Made by a program: the position numbers and the translations under genes. Below are positions 33,852-43,700 of a stretch of DNA of 64,000 nucleotides, piece by piece (position 1 is the stretch's first letter; every line of letters begins with the position of its first letter). The DNA comes from Flagellatimonas centrodinii. Its GTDB lineage: Bacteria; Pseudomonadota; Gammaproteobacteria; Nevskiales; Nevskiaceae. Location of the stretch: contig NZ_CP092104.1 of the NCBI RefSeq assembly GCF_016918765.2, positions 992,001 through 1,056,000 of the forward strand, given 5' to 3'. Below the pieces are notes generated by a model, which saw nothing but the letters and a program-made list of their open reading frames with translations, made no database searches and was not told where the DNA came from.

Positions 33852-34688
33852 TCATTCACCGAGATACACCCGCCGGACTTCGGCATCGTTCTGCACGTCG
33901 TCGATACTGCCTTCGGCCAGTACGCTGCCCTCGTGCAGCACGCTGACCTTGCGCGAAATGGATCGGACGAAGGCCATGTCGTGCTCCACCACCACCACCG
34001 AGCGCTTGCCGGCGAGCGAGGTCAGCAGCTCGGCGGTGCGTTCGGTTTCCTGCGGCGTCATCCCGGCCACTGGCTCATCCACCAGCAGCAGTTGCGGCTC
34101 CTGCATCAGCAGCATGCCGATTTCCAGCCACTGCTTCTGGCCGTGGGACAGGCTGCCGGCGCGCTGGCCGTAGTGGCCCTTCAGCCCGATGATCTCCAGC
34201 ACCTCGTCGATACGATCCCGCTGCGGGCCGCTGAGACGGGCGAACAGCGCATGCCAGACCCCGCGTGGCCCGGCCAGCGACAGCTCCAGGTTCTCGAACA
34301 CGGTGTGCTCGGTGAACACCGTCGGCTTCTGGAACTTGCGGCCGATGCCGGCCTGGGCGATCTCCGGTTCATCCATCTGCAGCAGGTTGAAGGTCTGACC
34401 GAACCAGGCCTGACCTGCATCCGGTCGGGTCTTGCCGGTGATCACGTCCATCATGGTGGTCTTGCCGGCGCCATTGGGCCCGATGATGCAGCGCAACTCG
34501 CCGGCATCGATGTACAGCGTCAGTGCATTCAACGCGCGGAAGCCGTCGAAACTGACCGTGATGTCTTCTAGATAGAGGATGGTGTTGTGACTGAGATCGA
34601 CCCGGCTCGGACGCTCGGTCGGCCGGTTGACGAAGTCGAAGACTTTGTCGCGCCGGGTCAGCTCGTGAATCGTGTCGCGCAGGCTCAT
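33852..34688 (-). CDS. urtD: Urea ABC transporter ATPase UrtD
   Basis: 278 residues. Residues 1-35 are an N-terminal extension. Walker A GPNGAGKTT is near residue 70, the UrtD-typical signature LSHGQKQWLEIGM replaces the standard LSGGQ, and Walker B is LLLVDEPVAGMTP. HAMAFV-type H-loop is in VVVEHDMAFVRS. It is one of the two ATPases of the high-affinity urea importer. The ATG overlaps the urtC stop by 4 nt (ATGA), and urtE begins one base after its own stop. Confidence 0.92.
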   Translation of the reverse strand: MSLRDTIHELTRRDKVFDFVNRPTERPSRVDLSHNTILYLEDITVSFDGFRALNALTLYIDAGELRCIIGPNGAGKTTMMDVITGKTRPDAGQAWFGQTFNLLQMDEPEIAQAGIGRKFQKPTVFTEHTVFENLELSLAGPRGVWHALFARLSGPQRDRIDEVLEIIGLKGHYGQRAGSLSHGQKQWLEIGMLLMQEPQLLLVDEPVAGMTPQETERTAELLTSLAGKRSVVVVEHDMAFVRSISRKVSVLHEGSVLAEGSIDDVQNDAEVRRVYLGE

Positions 34689-35776
34689 GCGCGATCTCCC
34701 TTGCGGCGGGACAGCAGGCCCACCACGCCCCGCGGCAGCGCCAGGGTGACGCCGATGAACAGCGCCCCCAGCGCGTACAGCCAGATCTCCGGAAATACCG
34801 CGGTAAACCAGGTCTTGGCGTAGTTGACGATGCCGGCACCAAGTGCGGCGCCGAACAGCGTGCCGCGACCGCCCACCGCCACCCACACCACCGCCTCGAT
34901 GGAATTGATCGGCGAGAACTCGCCCGGGTTGATGATGCCCACCTGCGGCACATAGAGCGCGCCCGCGACACCGGCCAGCATGGCCGAGAAGGTGAACAGC
35001 GCCAGCTTGTAATACTCGACCCGATAGCCAATGAAACGGGTGCGACTCTCGGCATCGCGGATCGCCTCGATGACGCGGCCGAAGCGCGAGCCGGTGAGAT
35101 AGCGGCAGGCCAGATAGCCCAGGGTCAGCGCCAGCACGGTGGCGAGAAACAGCCCCATGCGGGTTGACGGCGACTGCAGGTCCTGCCCGAGAATGTCCTT
35201 GAAATCGGTCAACCCATTATTGCCGCCGAAGCCCATCTCGTTGCGGAAGAACGCCAGCATCAGGGCATAGGTGAGGGCCTGGGTGATGATCGACAGATAG
35301 ACCCCGCCGACGCGCGAGCGGAAGGCCAGCCAGCCGAAGGCAAAGGCGAGGAGGCCGGGCGCCAGCAGCACCATCAGCATGGCGAACCAGAACTGGTCGA
35401 AGCCCTGCCAGTACCAGGGCAGCGATTCCCAGTTGAGGAAGACCATGAAATCCGGAAGTTCGGGATGTCCGTAGACGCCGCGCGTGCCGATCTGCCGCAT
35501 CAGGTACATGCCCATGGCGTAGCCACCGAGCGCGAAGAAAGCGGTGTGGCCGAGGCTGAGGATGCCGCAGTAGCCCCAGATGAGGTCGATGGCGATGGCC
35601 AGCAAGGCATAGCTGAGATACTTGCCCAACAGCGTCACCCAGTAGTCCGGCAGGTGCAGTGCGGTGTCCGCCGGCACCAGCAGGTTGAGCACCGGCACCA
35701 GCACCGCCAGCGCCGCCATCACCGCCAGAAAGATCTGGCCGCCGCGGCTGCTGCCGAGTATCGATCGGGGGGTCAT
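34685..35776 (-). CDS. urtC: Urea ABC transporter permease UrtC
   Basis: 363 residues, eight to ten predicted membrane helices. LivM-type permease landmarks are DLIWGYCGILSLGHTAFFALGG (about 65-86) and VAVGGRGTLFGAALGAG near residue 300. The UrtC-specific region FMVFLNWESLPWYWQGFDQFW lies between them. It forms the urea translocation path with UrtB in the inner membrane. ATG 35776 shares one base with the urtB stop (TGATG) and its stop overlaps urtD. Confidence 0.92.
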   Translation of the reverse strand: MTPRSILGSSRGGQIFLAVMAALAVLVPVLNLLVPADTALHLPDYWVTLLGKYLSYALLAIAIDLIWGYCGILSLGHTAFFALGGYAMGMYLMRQIGTRGVYGHPELPDFMVFLNWESLPWYWQGFDQFWFAMLMVLLAPGLLAFAFGWLAFRSRVGGVYLSIITQALTYALMLAFFRNEMGFGGNNGLTDFKDILGQDLQSPSTRMGLFLATVLALTLGYLACRYLTGSRFGRVIEAIRDAESRTRFIGYRVEYYKLALFTFSAMLAGVAGALYVPQVGIINPGEFSPINSIEAVVWVAVGGRGTLFGAALGAGIVNYAKTWFTAVFPEIWLYALGALFIGVTLALPRGVVGLLSRRKGDRA

Positions 35777-37413
35777 CAGTGGCCCTCCGCCGCACGGCCT
35801 TTCTGCGGAAACAGCCCGCGCGGGCGTCGCTGGATGAACAGGATGAGACCGACCAGTACCAGGATCTTGGCCATCACCGCGCCCGCCGTCGGCTCCAGCA
35901 GCTTGTTGAGGACACCGAGACTGAGGCCGCCGATCAGCGTTCCCCAGAGATTGCCGACCCCGCCGAACACCACCACCATGAAGGAGTCGACGATATAGGC
36001 CTGACCGAGGTTGGGGCCGACATTGGTCAGCTGTGACAGGGCCACCCCGGCGATGCCGGCAATGCCCGAGCCGAGACCGAAGGTCATCGCATCCACCCGT
36101 GCCGTGCGCACGCCCATGGCCCGGGCCATGGCGCGATTCTGCGAGACCGCCCGCACCTTCAGACCCAGCGAGGTGCGGTTGAGCACCCCCAGCAGCAAGG
36201 CGAACACCACCAGGGTGAAGAGGATGATGAACAACCGGTTGTAGGTGACGGAGAACAGGTCGTTGATCTGCCACAGGCCCTGCATCCAGTCGGGCGAGGC
36301 GACCGAGCGGTTCAACGGCGAGAAGATTGACCGCACCAATTGCTGCAATACCAGCGACAGGCCGAAGGTGGCGAGCAGGGTTTCCAGCGGGCGCCCATAG
36401 AGGAACCGCACCACCCCGCGCTCGATGGCGACCCCCACCAGCCCCGACACGCAGAAGGCGGCGGGCACTGCCAGCACCAGCGCCAGACCGATGTGATTGG
36501 GCAGCAGTAACTGCATCACGTAGGTGGTGTAGGCACCAATCATGATCAGTTCGCCATGGGCCATGTTGATCACGCCCATCACGCCGAAGCTGATGGCCAG
36601 CCCGATCGCCGCGAGCACCAGTACCGAGCCCAGCGACAAACCGAAGAACAGCGTCTCCAGCGCGCCATAGACCTGCCGCCAGCCGTCGATATCGCCCACC
36701 ACCCGGGTGGCCAGCGCGCGCACTTCGGGGTCGGTTTCAATCGCCGGATCGGTCAGCGGCTTGACCCGGTTGTAGACCAGATTGCGTTGCTCGCCCACCA
36801 GCGTCTTGAGGGCCGCCAGTCGCTGATCCGCAGTGTCGGCGGCGAGGTCACGCACCGCCAGCGCGATGGCGATTTCACGGCGCACGCGGTCGCTGTCATC
36901 GGCGTCGACCTGGGCTTCCAGCAGTGCCTCCATGTCGGCATCGAGATCACCACTGAGCTCGCGTACCGCGCGGATCCGGACGTCGTCATCGGGATCGGCA
37001 AGGTCAAACTGGGCCAGCCCGCGCTTGAGTTGTGAGCGCAGCCGGTTGTTGGTGCGCACGCGGTCACGGGAACCGGGTGCGGCATCCGGGGCCAGGGCCC
37101 CGGTCAACGCATCGCGCCAGATCGGCACCGATGCATCGGATTGTTCAGGGTCGGCGATATAGACGCCGCCGTCGGTGGCGTATAGCCGATTGTCCAGCAG
37201 CGCAGCCAGTACCGAACGCGCCTGCGGATGCCGCGCGGACACCAGGGCCTGCACCTTGTCGCCCTTGTCGCGGAAGCCAGCGTCGGGCAGCGCTCGCACC
37301 GTTTCAGCAAATGCCATGTCGGCCGACGACACATCGGCGTGCGCCAGGCCGGCACACAGTCCCAGTATCAGCACGGCGCACCAGCGGAGTATCGGTGACG
37401 GGGTTCGGGTCAT
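35776..37413 (-). CDS. urtB: Urea ABC transporter permease UrtB
   Basis: 545 residues. A signal peptide (about 1-27, ending GLAHA) and a roughly 220-residue helical periplasmic domain with HEAT-like units (DPDDDVRIRAVRELSGD) precede the LivH-type permease (about 245-545; NMAHGELIMIGAY, VFGGVGNLWGT). That N-terminal extension is typical of UrtB. Start ATG 37413 is chosen for the signal peptide; the frame is open further upstream with no start context. A 163-bp gap with a hairpin separates it from urtA. Confidence 0.9.
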   Translation of the reverse strand: MTRTPSPILRWCAVLILGLCAGLAHADVSSADMAFAETVRALPDAGFRDKGDKVQALVSARHPQARSVLAALLDNRLYATDGGVYIADPEQSDASVPIWRDALTGALAPDAAPGSRDRVRTNNRLRSQLKRGLAQFDLADPDDDVRIRAVRELSGDLDADMEALLEAQVDADDSDRVRREIAIALAVRDLAADTADQRLAALKTLVGEQRNLVYNRVKPLTDPAIETDPEVRALATRVVGDIDGWRQVYGALETLFFGLSLGSVLVLAAIGLAISFGVMGVINMAHGELIMIGAYTTYVMQLLLPNHIGLALVLAVPAAFCVSGLVGVAIERGVVRFLYGRPLETLLATFGLSLVLQQLVRSIFSPLNRSVASPDWMQGLWQINDLFSVTYNRLFIILFTLVVFALLLGVLNRTSLGLKVRAVSQNRAMARAMGVRTARVDAMTFGLGSGIAGIAGVALSQLTNVGPNLGQAYIVDSFMVVVFGGVGNLWGTLIGGLSLGVLNKLLEPTAGAVMAKILVLVGLILFIQRRPRGLFPQKGRAAEGH

Positions 37414-37453
37414 GAGGTTCCAGGAAACCGTTGTTGAAACTGTTCTTGATGGG

Positions 37454-37483
37454 GTGGCGACGGGCAGGAGAACCCGCCGCCAC
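37454..37483 (-). promoter_or_regulatory. Hairpin between urtA and urtB
   Basis: Arms 37454-37464 and 37473-37483 pair over 11 bp; on the transcribed minus strand the single mismatch becomes a G-U pair. There is no U tract, so it is more likely an RNA-stability or partial-attenuation element that leaves more urtA message than urtBCDE message, which suits a binding protein needed in excess. Confidence 0.5.
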
Positions 37484-37576
37484 ACCGGGGACCGCAACAA
37501 CAGCGCCAATGGGTGCCCCCCGACCGCAGGCGCACTGCTTGGCTTCTCGGACAACATCAAACGCGGGAGGCAGGCC

Positions 37577-38848
37577 TCAGTAGTTCTGACCCGAACATTC
37601 CTTGGTTTCGGTGTTGTAGTTGCCACACTTCAGATCGACCCAGTCGGCTTCAATGACCTTGCTGGAGGGCAGGAAGTCCGACCAGGCGTCACCCGCCACT
37701 TCACCTTCGGTTTCCCACACCACGTCGAACTGACCGTCATCACGAATCTCGCCGATCAGCACCGGCTTGGTGATGTGATGGTTGGCCAGCATCTTGGCGG
37801 TGCCACCAGTGAGGTTCGGCGTTTCGAGGCCGGGCAATGCGGTCAGCACGGCATCGACATCGGTGGTGCCGGCCTTTTCGACCGCCTGCGCCCACAGGTT
37901 GAAGCCGACGTAGTGCGCTTCCATCGGATCATTGGTGACGCGCTTGTCGTTCTTGATGAAGGTCTTCCACTGCTTGATGAACGCCGCGTTCTCCGGCGTG
38001 TCGACGCTCATGAAGTAGTTCCAGGCGGCGAGGTGACCGACCAGCGGCGCGGTGTCGATGCCGGACAGTTCTTCTTCCCCCACGGAGAAGGCGACCACCG
38101 GGATGTCTTCGGCGGAGATCTTCTGGTTGCCCAGTTCCTTATAGAACGGCACGTTGGCATCACCGTTGATGGTGGACACCACCGCCGTCTTCTTGCCGGT
38201 GGAGCCGAACGCCTTGATCTCGGACACGATCGACTGCCAATCGGAGTGCCCGAACGGCGTGTAATTGATCATGATGTCGTCCGCTGCCACGCCCTTGGCC
38301 TTGAGGTAGGCCTCGAGAATCTTGTTGGTGGTGCGCGGGTAGACGTAGTCGGTGCCCGCCAGCACCCAGCGTTCGACTTCCAGATCGTTCATCAGGTAGT
38401 CCACCGCCGGAATCGCCTGTTGGTTGGGCGCAGCGCCGGTGTAGATGACGTTCTTGGAAGACTCCTCACCTTCGTACTGCACCGGATAGAACAGCAGGCC
38501 GTTCAGCTCCTCGAACACCGGCAGCACGCTCTTGCGCGACACCGAGGTCCAGCAGCCGAAGACCACGTCCACCTTGTCCTTGGCCAGCAGCTCACGCGCC
38601 TTCTCGGCGAACAGCGGCCAGTTGGACGCGGGATCGACCACCACGGCTTCCAGCTTCTTGCCGAGCAGCCCCCCCTTCTTGTTCTGCTCGTCGACCAGCA
38701 TCAGGACCGTGTCCTTCAGCGTGGTTTCGGAGATGGCCATCGTGCCGGAGAGCGAGTGCAGCACCCCGACCTTGATGGTGTCTGCGGCCTGCGCCGCAAC
38801 ACTGGCGGCGCCGAGTGTGGCGGCCGCAAGAATGGATTTGAGTTTCAT
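37577..38848 (-). CDS. urtA: Urea-binding periplasmic protein UrtA
   Basis: 423 residues. Signal peptide MKLKSILAAATLGAASVAAQA is cleaved before ADTIKVGVLHSLSGTMAISE, the invariant start of UrtA/FmdD proteins. Further blocks are FGCWTSVSRKSVLPVFEE, LLFYPVQYEGEESSKNVIYTG and AWNYFMSVDTPENAAF. It captures urea for UrtBC. Two Cys in the last 15 residues (LKCGNY, KECSGQ) could form a disulfide. ATG 38848 has AAGGAG upstream. It sits between a porin gene and urtB on the same strand. Confidence 0.93.
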   Translation of the reverse strand: MKLKSILAAATLGAASVAAQAADTIKVGVLHSLSGTMAISETTLKDTVLMLVDEQNKKGGLLGKKLEAVVVDPASNWPLFAEKARELLAKDKVDVVFGCWTSVSRKSVLPVFEELNGLLFYPVQYEGEESSKNVIYTGAAPNQQAIPAVDYLMNDLEVERWVLAGTDYVYPRTTNKILEAYLKAKGVAADDIMINYTPFGHSDWQSIVSEIKAFGSTGKKTAVVSTINGDANVPFYKELGNQKISAEDIPVVAFSVGEEELSGIDTAPLVGHLAAWNYFMSVDTPENAAFIKQWKTFIKNDKRVTNDPMEAHYVGFNLWAQAVEKAGTTDVDAVLTALPGLETPNLTGGTAKMLANHHITKPVLIGEIRDDGQFDVVWETEGEVAGDAWSDFLPSSKVIEADWVDLKCGNYNTETKECSGQNY

Positions 38849-38890
38849 GACAGATACTCCTTGGTTGATAACGTCCGTTCAGGACGTGGC

Positions 38891-39901
38891 TCAGAACGTG
38901 AACAGGGCTTCGATCGCGAACGAATCCGAATCGCCGTTGGTGTCCGACTCGTCCATCCGGTACTCCGTCACCAGCAGCAGGTTGTCGCCGATCTTGTAGC
39001 TGGGCGACAGGGTGATGGCGCTGCCATCGTCGACGGTGACGCCGGTGGCGCTCTCGATCTCGAAGTCGTGATAACGAAGCGTGATGCCGAAGGGACCGGT
39101 GGCGTAGTTGGCCATCAGCAGATAGCCATCGCCCTCACCATCAACGACAGCACTGGACGTGCCGTACTCGACCACGTTGTATTCGCCGGCGAAGGTGAAT
39201 CCCGACACCGAATACGCGGTCCAGAAATTGATGATGTCGGTGTCGGTGTCCTGGTCGACGATGTAGAACGCTTTTGCAGTCAGGCCTTCCACCGGCATCA
39301 GCGCCAGGCCGAACTCGTAGCCCATCTCGTCGTCGACGCCGTCGGTGCTGTTGCGGTCCAGCGGATTGAAGGCGCTGGTGACCACAGACCCCATGGCGGC
39401 GAAGCTGCCGCCGTCGTAGTAGGCCGATACGCCGTTCTGGTAGAAGCCGTAGAAATACTTGGCATAGCCGGTGCCGCTGAACTGGAACAAACCGGTCGGC
39501 TCTTCGGTTTCCCACCCGCTATAGCTGAGGAAGCGGCCCACTTTCACACTGAACTGCTCGGTGAACGCCTTGGTGACGAACGCCTGTTCGACGAAAGTTT
39601 CGTCGTCACTGCCATCAAAGCCTTCGCCGTATTCGATGTCGACCTGGGCGGAGACCCCACTCGAACCGGCATATTTGAAGGTGGTCTCGAACTGATCGAT
39701 GCCAATACTTTCCGTGCTCGATCCGCCATCCGGACTGAACGATGAATACGACATGTCGAGAAAACCGGAGATGCTGATGCCGTTCCCCAGTTCGATCTCG
39801 GCATGCGCGACGGGCATGGCGCCGACTGCGCCAACCGTCACAAGTGCCGCTGCCCGTGCCCAGGCCTGGGCCCGGTGTGTCCCTGCATATTGCTGCTTCA
39901 T
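38891..39901 (-). CDS. Outer-membrane porin-like beta-barrel protein of the urea cluster
   Basis: 336 residues. Signal peptide of about 34 residues ends VAHA; the mature chain starts EIELGNGISISGFLDMSYSS. It alternates polar and aromatic residues in short strands with acidic loops (DQDTDTDI, DESDTNGDSD) and finishes with AIEALFTF, the terminal Phe typical of barrels assembled by the Bam complex. VKVGRFLSYSGWETEEP resembles the conserved strand of putative OmpL/DUF1302-like porins. Its place between the GntR regulator and urtA suggests it admits urea or short amides through the outer membrane. No close family name can be given. Confidence 0.8.
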   Translation of the reverse strand: MKQQYAGTHRAQAWARAAALVTVGAVGAMPVAHAEIELGNGISISGFLDMSYSSFSPDGGSSTESIGIDQFETTFKYAGSSGVSAQVDIEYGEGFDGSDDETFVEQAFVTKAFTEQFSVKVGRFLSYSGWETEEPTGLFQFSGTGYAKYFYGFYQNGVSAYYDGGSFAAMGSVVTSAFNPLDRNSTDGVDDEMGYEFGLALMPVEGLTAKAFYIVDQDTDTDIINFWTAYSVSGFTFAGEYNVVEYGTSSAVVDGEGDGYLLMANYATGPFGITLRYHDFEIESATGVTVDDGSAITLSPSYKIGDNLLLVTEYRMDESDTNGDSDSFAIEALFTF

Positions 39902-39984
39902 GTGTAATCTCCCAAAGTGTGACTGCCTTTGAACGGGCCACCAGCCGATGCCGGTGACGGGTTTCCCCTCCCTGCCTACGGTCT

Positions 39985-40695
39985 TCATTGCTGGCCTCTG
40001 CGGGCCGTGTGAAGCATGTGAACGGTGATCTTGCGAACCTCCGCCTTGCTTTCCTCGATGTGGCTCTTGAGCAAAAGCTGAGCCTGGTCGGCACGGCGCT
40101 GCAGCACCGCCCGGAGGATCTTTCCGTGCTCGATGTAGGTGGCTTCGATTCGCGGTGGCTTGGTGAAGTCGAGCCGCCGCACGATGCGGATGCGCTCGGT
40201 CACCGCGTGGTGCATCTGTGCCATCTCGCTATTGCCGGTGGCCTCCACCAGCATTTCGTGGAAGCGTTCATCAAGCGCCGATACGGTGACGCCATCGGTG
40301 AGGCGCTCGGCGGCCGGTACCAGCCAGATGCGCTTCAGGTCCGACAGCGGCGCTGGCGGCGTTTCGTGCTCACACAGGCGCTTGACCGCCGCCGTTTCGA
40401 GAATGATGCGGATGTCATAAAGATCCTCGAACGACTTGAAATCAAACGGCCGTACCTGCCAGCCGCTGCGATAGAGGACCTCAACATAGCCCTCGCGCTG
40501 CAGACGGAACAGCGCCTCGCGAACCGGTGTCCGGCTGACCTCCATGCGCTCGGCGATCTCGTTTTCGCTGAAGCGATCGCCGGGCAATAGCCGGAACTCG
40601 AAGATGTCCTGCTTGAGTTGGGCGTAGATCCGCTCGGCCAGATTCTCGCCACGGTCGCGCCCGCGACGCAGATTGATGACCTTGTCAGCACTCAT
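39985..40695 (-). CDS. GntR/FCD-family transcriptional regulator of the urea cluster
   Basis: 236 residues. Winged-helix N-terminus with FSENEIAERMEVSRTPVREALFRLQREGYVEV (about residues 42-73), followed by an all-helical FCD ligand domain with the metal-site Asp/His pattern DLYDIRIILE, LDERFHEML and EHGKILRAVL. ATG 40695 is preferred to the in-frame ATG at 40701 because GAGGA is 7 nt from the former and almost touching the latter. It lies 10 bp after urea carboxylase. The likely operator is the palindrome at 46142, at the head of the operon, so autoregulation is expected. Ligand unknown: urea, allophanate or a related amide. Confidence 0.87.
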   Translation of the reverse strand: MSADKVINLRRGRDRGENLAERIYAQLKQDIFEFRLLPGDRFSENEIAERMEVSRTPVREALFRLQREGYVEVLYRSGWQVRPFDFKSFEDLYDIRIILETAAVKRLCEHETPPAPLSDLKRIWLVPAAERLTDGVTVSALDERFHEMLVEATGNSEMAQMHHAVTERIRIVRRLDFTKPPRIEATYIEHGKILRAVLQRRADQAQLLLKSHIEESKAEVRKITVHMLHTARRGQQ

Positions 40696-40705
40696 CGGCA
40701 TGTCC

Positions 40706-43700
40706 TCAGGCGGGGGTGATGTAGAGCAACGCATCGCCGGCGTTCACCGGTCGTCCGGCCTGACAGCGCAGCGCCGACACGGTGCCCTCCACCGGGGCCG
40801 GAACGGTGAACTCCATCTTCATCGCCTCGACGATCAGCAAGGGATCACCGGCCGCCACCGCCTGCCCGGCTTCCACCAGAAGCTTCCAGATGTTGCCGCT
40901 GATGTCGGCGAATACCGGCTGGCCGTCGGCGTCCTCCATGGGCATTGCCGGTGGCTCGGGAACGACGTCCGGCGACATCGCCGCATCGGCCCGCCAGTGC
41001 GCCACTTCCTCGGCAAAGGCGGCCTGCTGCTTGGCCTTGAAGGCGGTGATGCTGTCGGCGTTGTCGGCGAGAAAGCGCTCATGCGCGGCGATGTCGAAGA
41101 CTTCCTCGGTGATGTCCGGCAACAGCCGGCCTTCGCGGAAGTCGTCGCGCATGGCGGTGAGCTCGTCTTCGCTGACTTCGTAGTACTGCACCTGGTCGAA
41201 GAACTTGAGCAACCACGGTTCGCCGTTGGCGAAGGCCCGATTTTTCAGGAACGTGTTCCAGATCGGCAGGGTGCGGCCGATCAACTGATAGCCGCCGGGT
41301 GAATCCATGCCGTAGATGCACATGTAGACCCCGCCGATACCGACGGTGCCCTCGGCGGTGTAGGTGCGCGCCGGGTTGTATTTCGATGTGAGCAGCCGGT
41401 GCCGCGGGTCCACCGGGACCGCGCACGGTGCGCCCAGGTACACGTCGCCCAGCCCCAGCACCATGTAGCGCGTGTCGAACACGGTGCGCTTCACCGTCTC
41501 CACCGAATCCAGCCCGTTGATACGGCGCATGAACTCGACATTGCTCGGCAGCCACGGCGCGGTGTCGCGCACCGACTGACGGTAGCGGGCGACGGCATCG
41601 AGGGTGGCACTGTCCTGCCAGGCCATCGGCAAGCGCACCACCCGCGTGGGAATCCGCAAGGTGGCGATATCCGGCAGTCGATGCTCGGCGGCCAGTAGCG
41701 CATCGAGCAGGGCCGCCTGCGTGATACGGCGGCTGTCATAGTGAATCTGCAGCGAGCGCACGCCGGGCGACAGTTCGAGAATGCCGGGGACCGGATCGGC
41801 GTGGAGGGCCTGCATCAGCGCGTAGATCCGCAGGCGCAGGCGCAGGTCCAGCACCATCGGCCCGTATTCCAGCAGGATGTAGGTATCCCCTGCCTGCCGG
41901 TAGGCGACCGCCGGCCGGCTCCCCTCCGGCGCAAGCTCGGCCAGCACGCATTCCGACACCGTGCCCTGCGGCCGGTGCAGGACTCGTGCGCCCCCCGGTT
42001 TGGGGATGGGGGTCAGCGTCTCGATGGCTCGGTCTTGCGCCTTCTGCAGTGCCAGCGCCTCGTCGAAATCGATGCGCTGAAAGCGGATGCGATCCCCCGG
42101 CTTGACCTGACCGATCTTCCACAGCTCGGCCTGGGCAATCGTCACCGGGCAGACGAAACCGCCCAGGCTGGGGCCGTCGCGGGTCAGGATCACCGGCATG
42201 TCACCGGTGAAATTGACCGCGCCGATGGCGTACTCGCAGTCGTGAACGTTGGACGGGTGCAGGCCGGCTTCGCCACCGTCAGTGCGTGCCCATTCCGGCT
42301 TCGGCCCCATCAGCCTGACGCCAAGCCGGTTGGAGTTGTAATGCACTTCCCAGTCGGTGGCGAAGAACTGTTCGATCGAGGCTTCGGTGAAGAAGTCCGG
42401 TGCACCATGCGGTCCGTACAGCACGCCGACGGTCCAGTGCGTGTCGTAGGTCGGGATCATCGCCGCTGGCGCCGGCGCCGCCTGCGGCAGGGTCGTGGTC
42501 TCGGTGAGCCGCAGCATGTCGCCGCCGCGCAGCGGCCGACCGGCATGGCCGCCGAACTGCCCGAGCGCGAACGTCGCCCGCGACCCGAGATACACCGGCA
42601 CATCAAAGCCCCCCGCCACCGCAAGGTAGGTCCGGCATCCTGCTTCGGCCTTGCCGATCTTTAGGACCTGGCCGGCACGCACCGGCTGCGGGGTCCAGAA
42701 CGGACACGGCTCGCCATCCAACGTCGCCGGCGTGGGGGCGCCGGTGAGGGCAACGCAGGCATCGCGGTGGAAGCGCAGGGTCGGCCCGAGGATGGTGCAT
42801 TCGAGCCCCGCCGCATCCGCCGGGTTGCCGACGATACGGTTGGCCATGCGGAAGGCGAAATCGTCCATCGGCCCCGAGGGCGGTACGCCAACATCCCAGT
42901 AGCCGACGCGGCCGGGATAGTCCTGCACGGTGGTGTAGGTGCCGGGGTCGATCATCTCGATCACCGGCGCGGCATAGGCGAAGCTGTCGAGAAAGCGCGT
43001 GAATACCGCACCACTGGCGAAAGCCGGGCTGGCGATGATCTGCCGGAGGTAGTCGAGGTTGGTGGCGATGCCGGCCAGCCGGGTCTGGTCGAGCGCGGTC
43101 CGCAGCTTGGCAATGGCATCGTCGCGATCCGTTCCGTGGACGATCAGCTTGGCGATCATCGGGTCGTAATGTGGCGACACCTCAGTGCCGGTGGTGACCC
43201 AGCCATCAATACGCGCCTCCGCAGGAAACGCCACCTCGGTCAGGATGCCGGGGGACGGCTGGAAGTTGCGCACCGGGTCCTCGGCGTAGATGCGGACTTC
43301 CATCGCCGCACCCCTCGGCTGACAGCGGAACTGCGCCAGGTCCGGTGGCTCGCCGGCGGCGGTACGGATCATCCAGTCGACCAGGTCGACACCGGTGCAG
43401 GCTTCGGTGATCGGATGCTCCACCTGCAGGCGCGTGTTCACCTCCAGGAAATAGAAGTCATCCCGGGCCGGGTCATAGATGAACTCGACCGTGCCGGCGT
43501 TGGCATAGGCCACCGACTCGCCCAGTCGCACGGCGGCGGCAAGCAAGGCATCGCGGGTGGCCGCCGGCAGGTTGGGCGCCGGGGTTTCCTCCACCACTTT
43601 CTGGTTGCGCCGTTGCAATGAGCAGTCACGCTCGCCCAGTGCCACCACCTTGCCGTGACCATCCCCGAAGATCTGCACCTCGACGTGGCGGGCATTCTCG

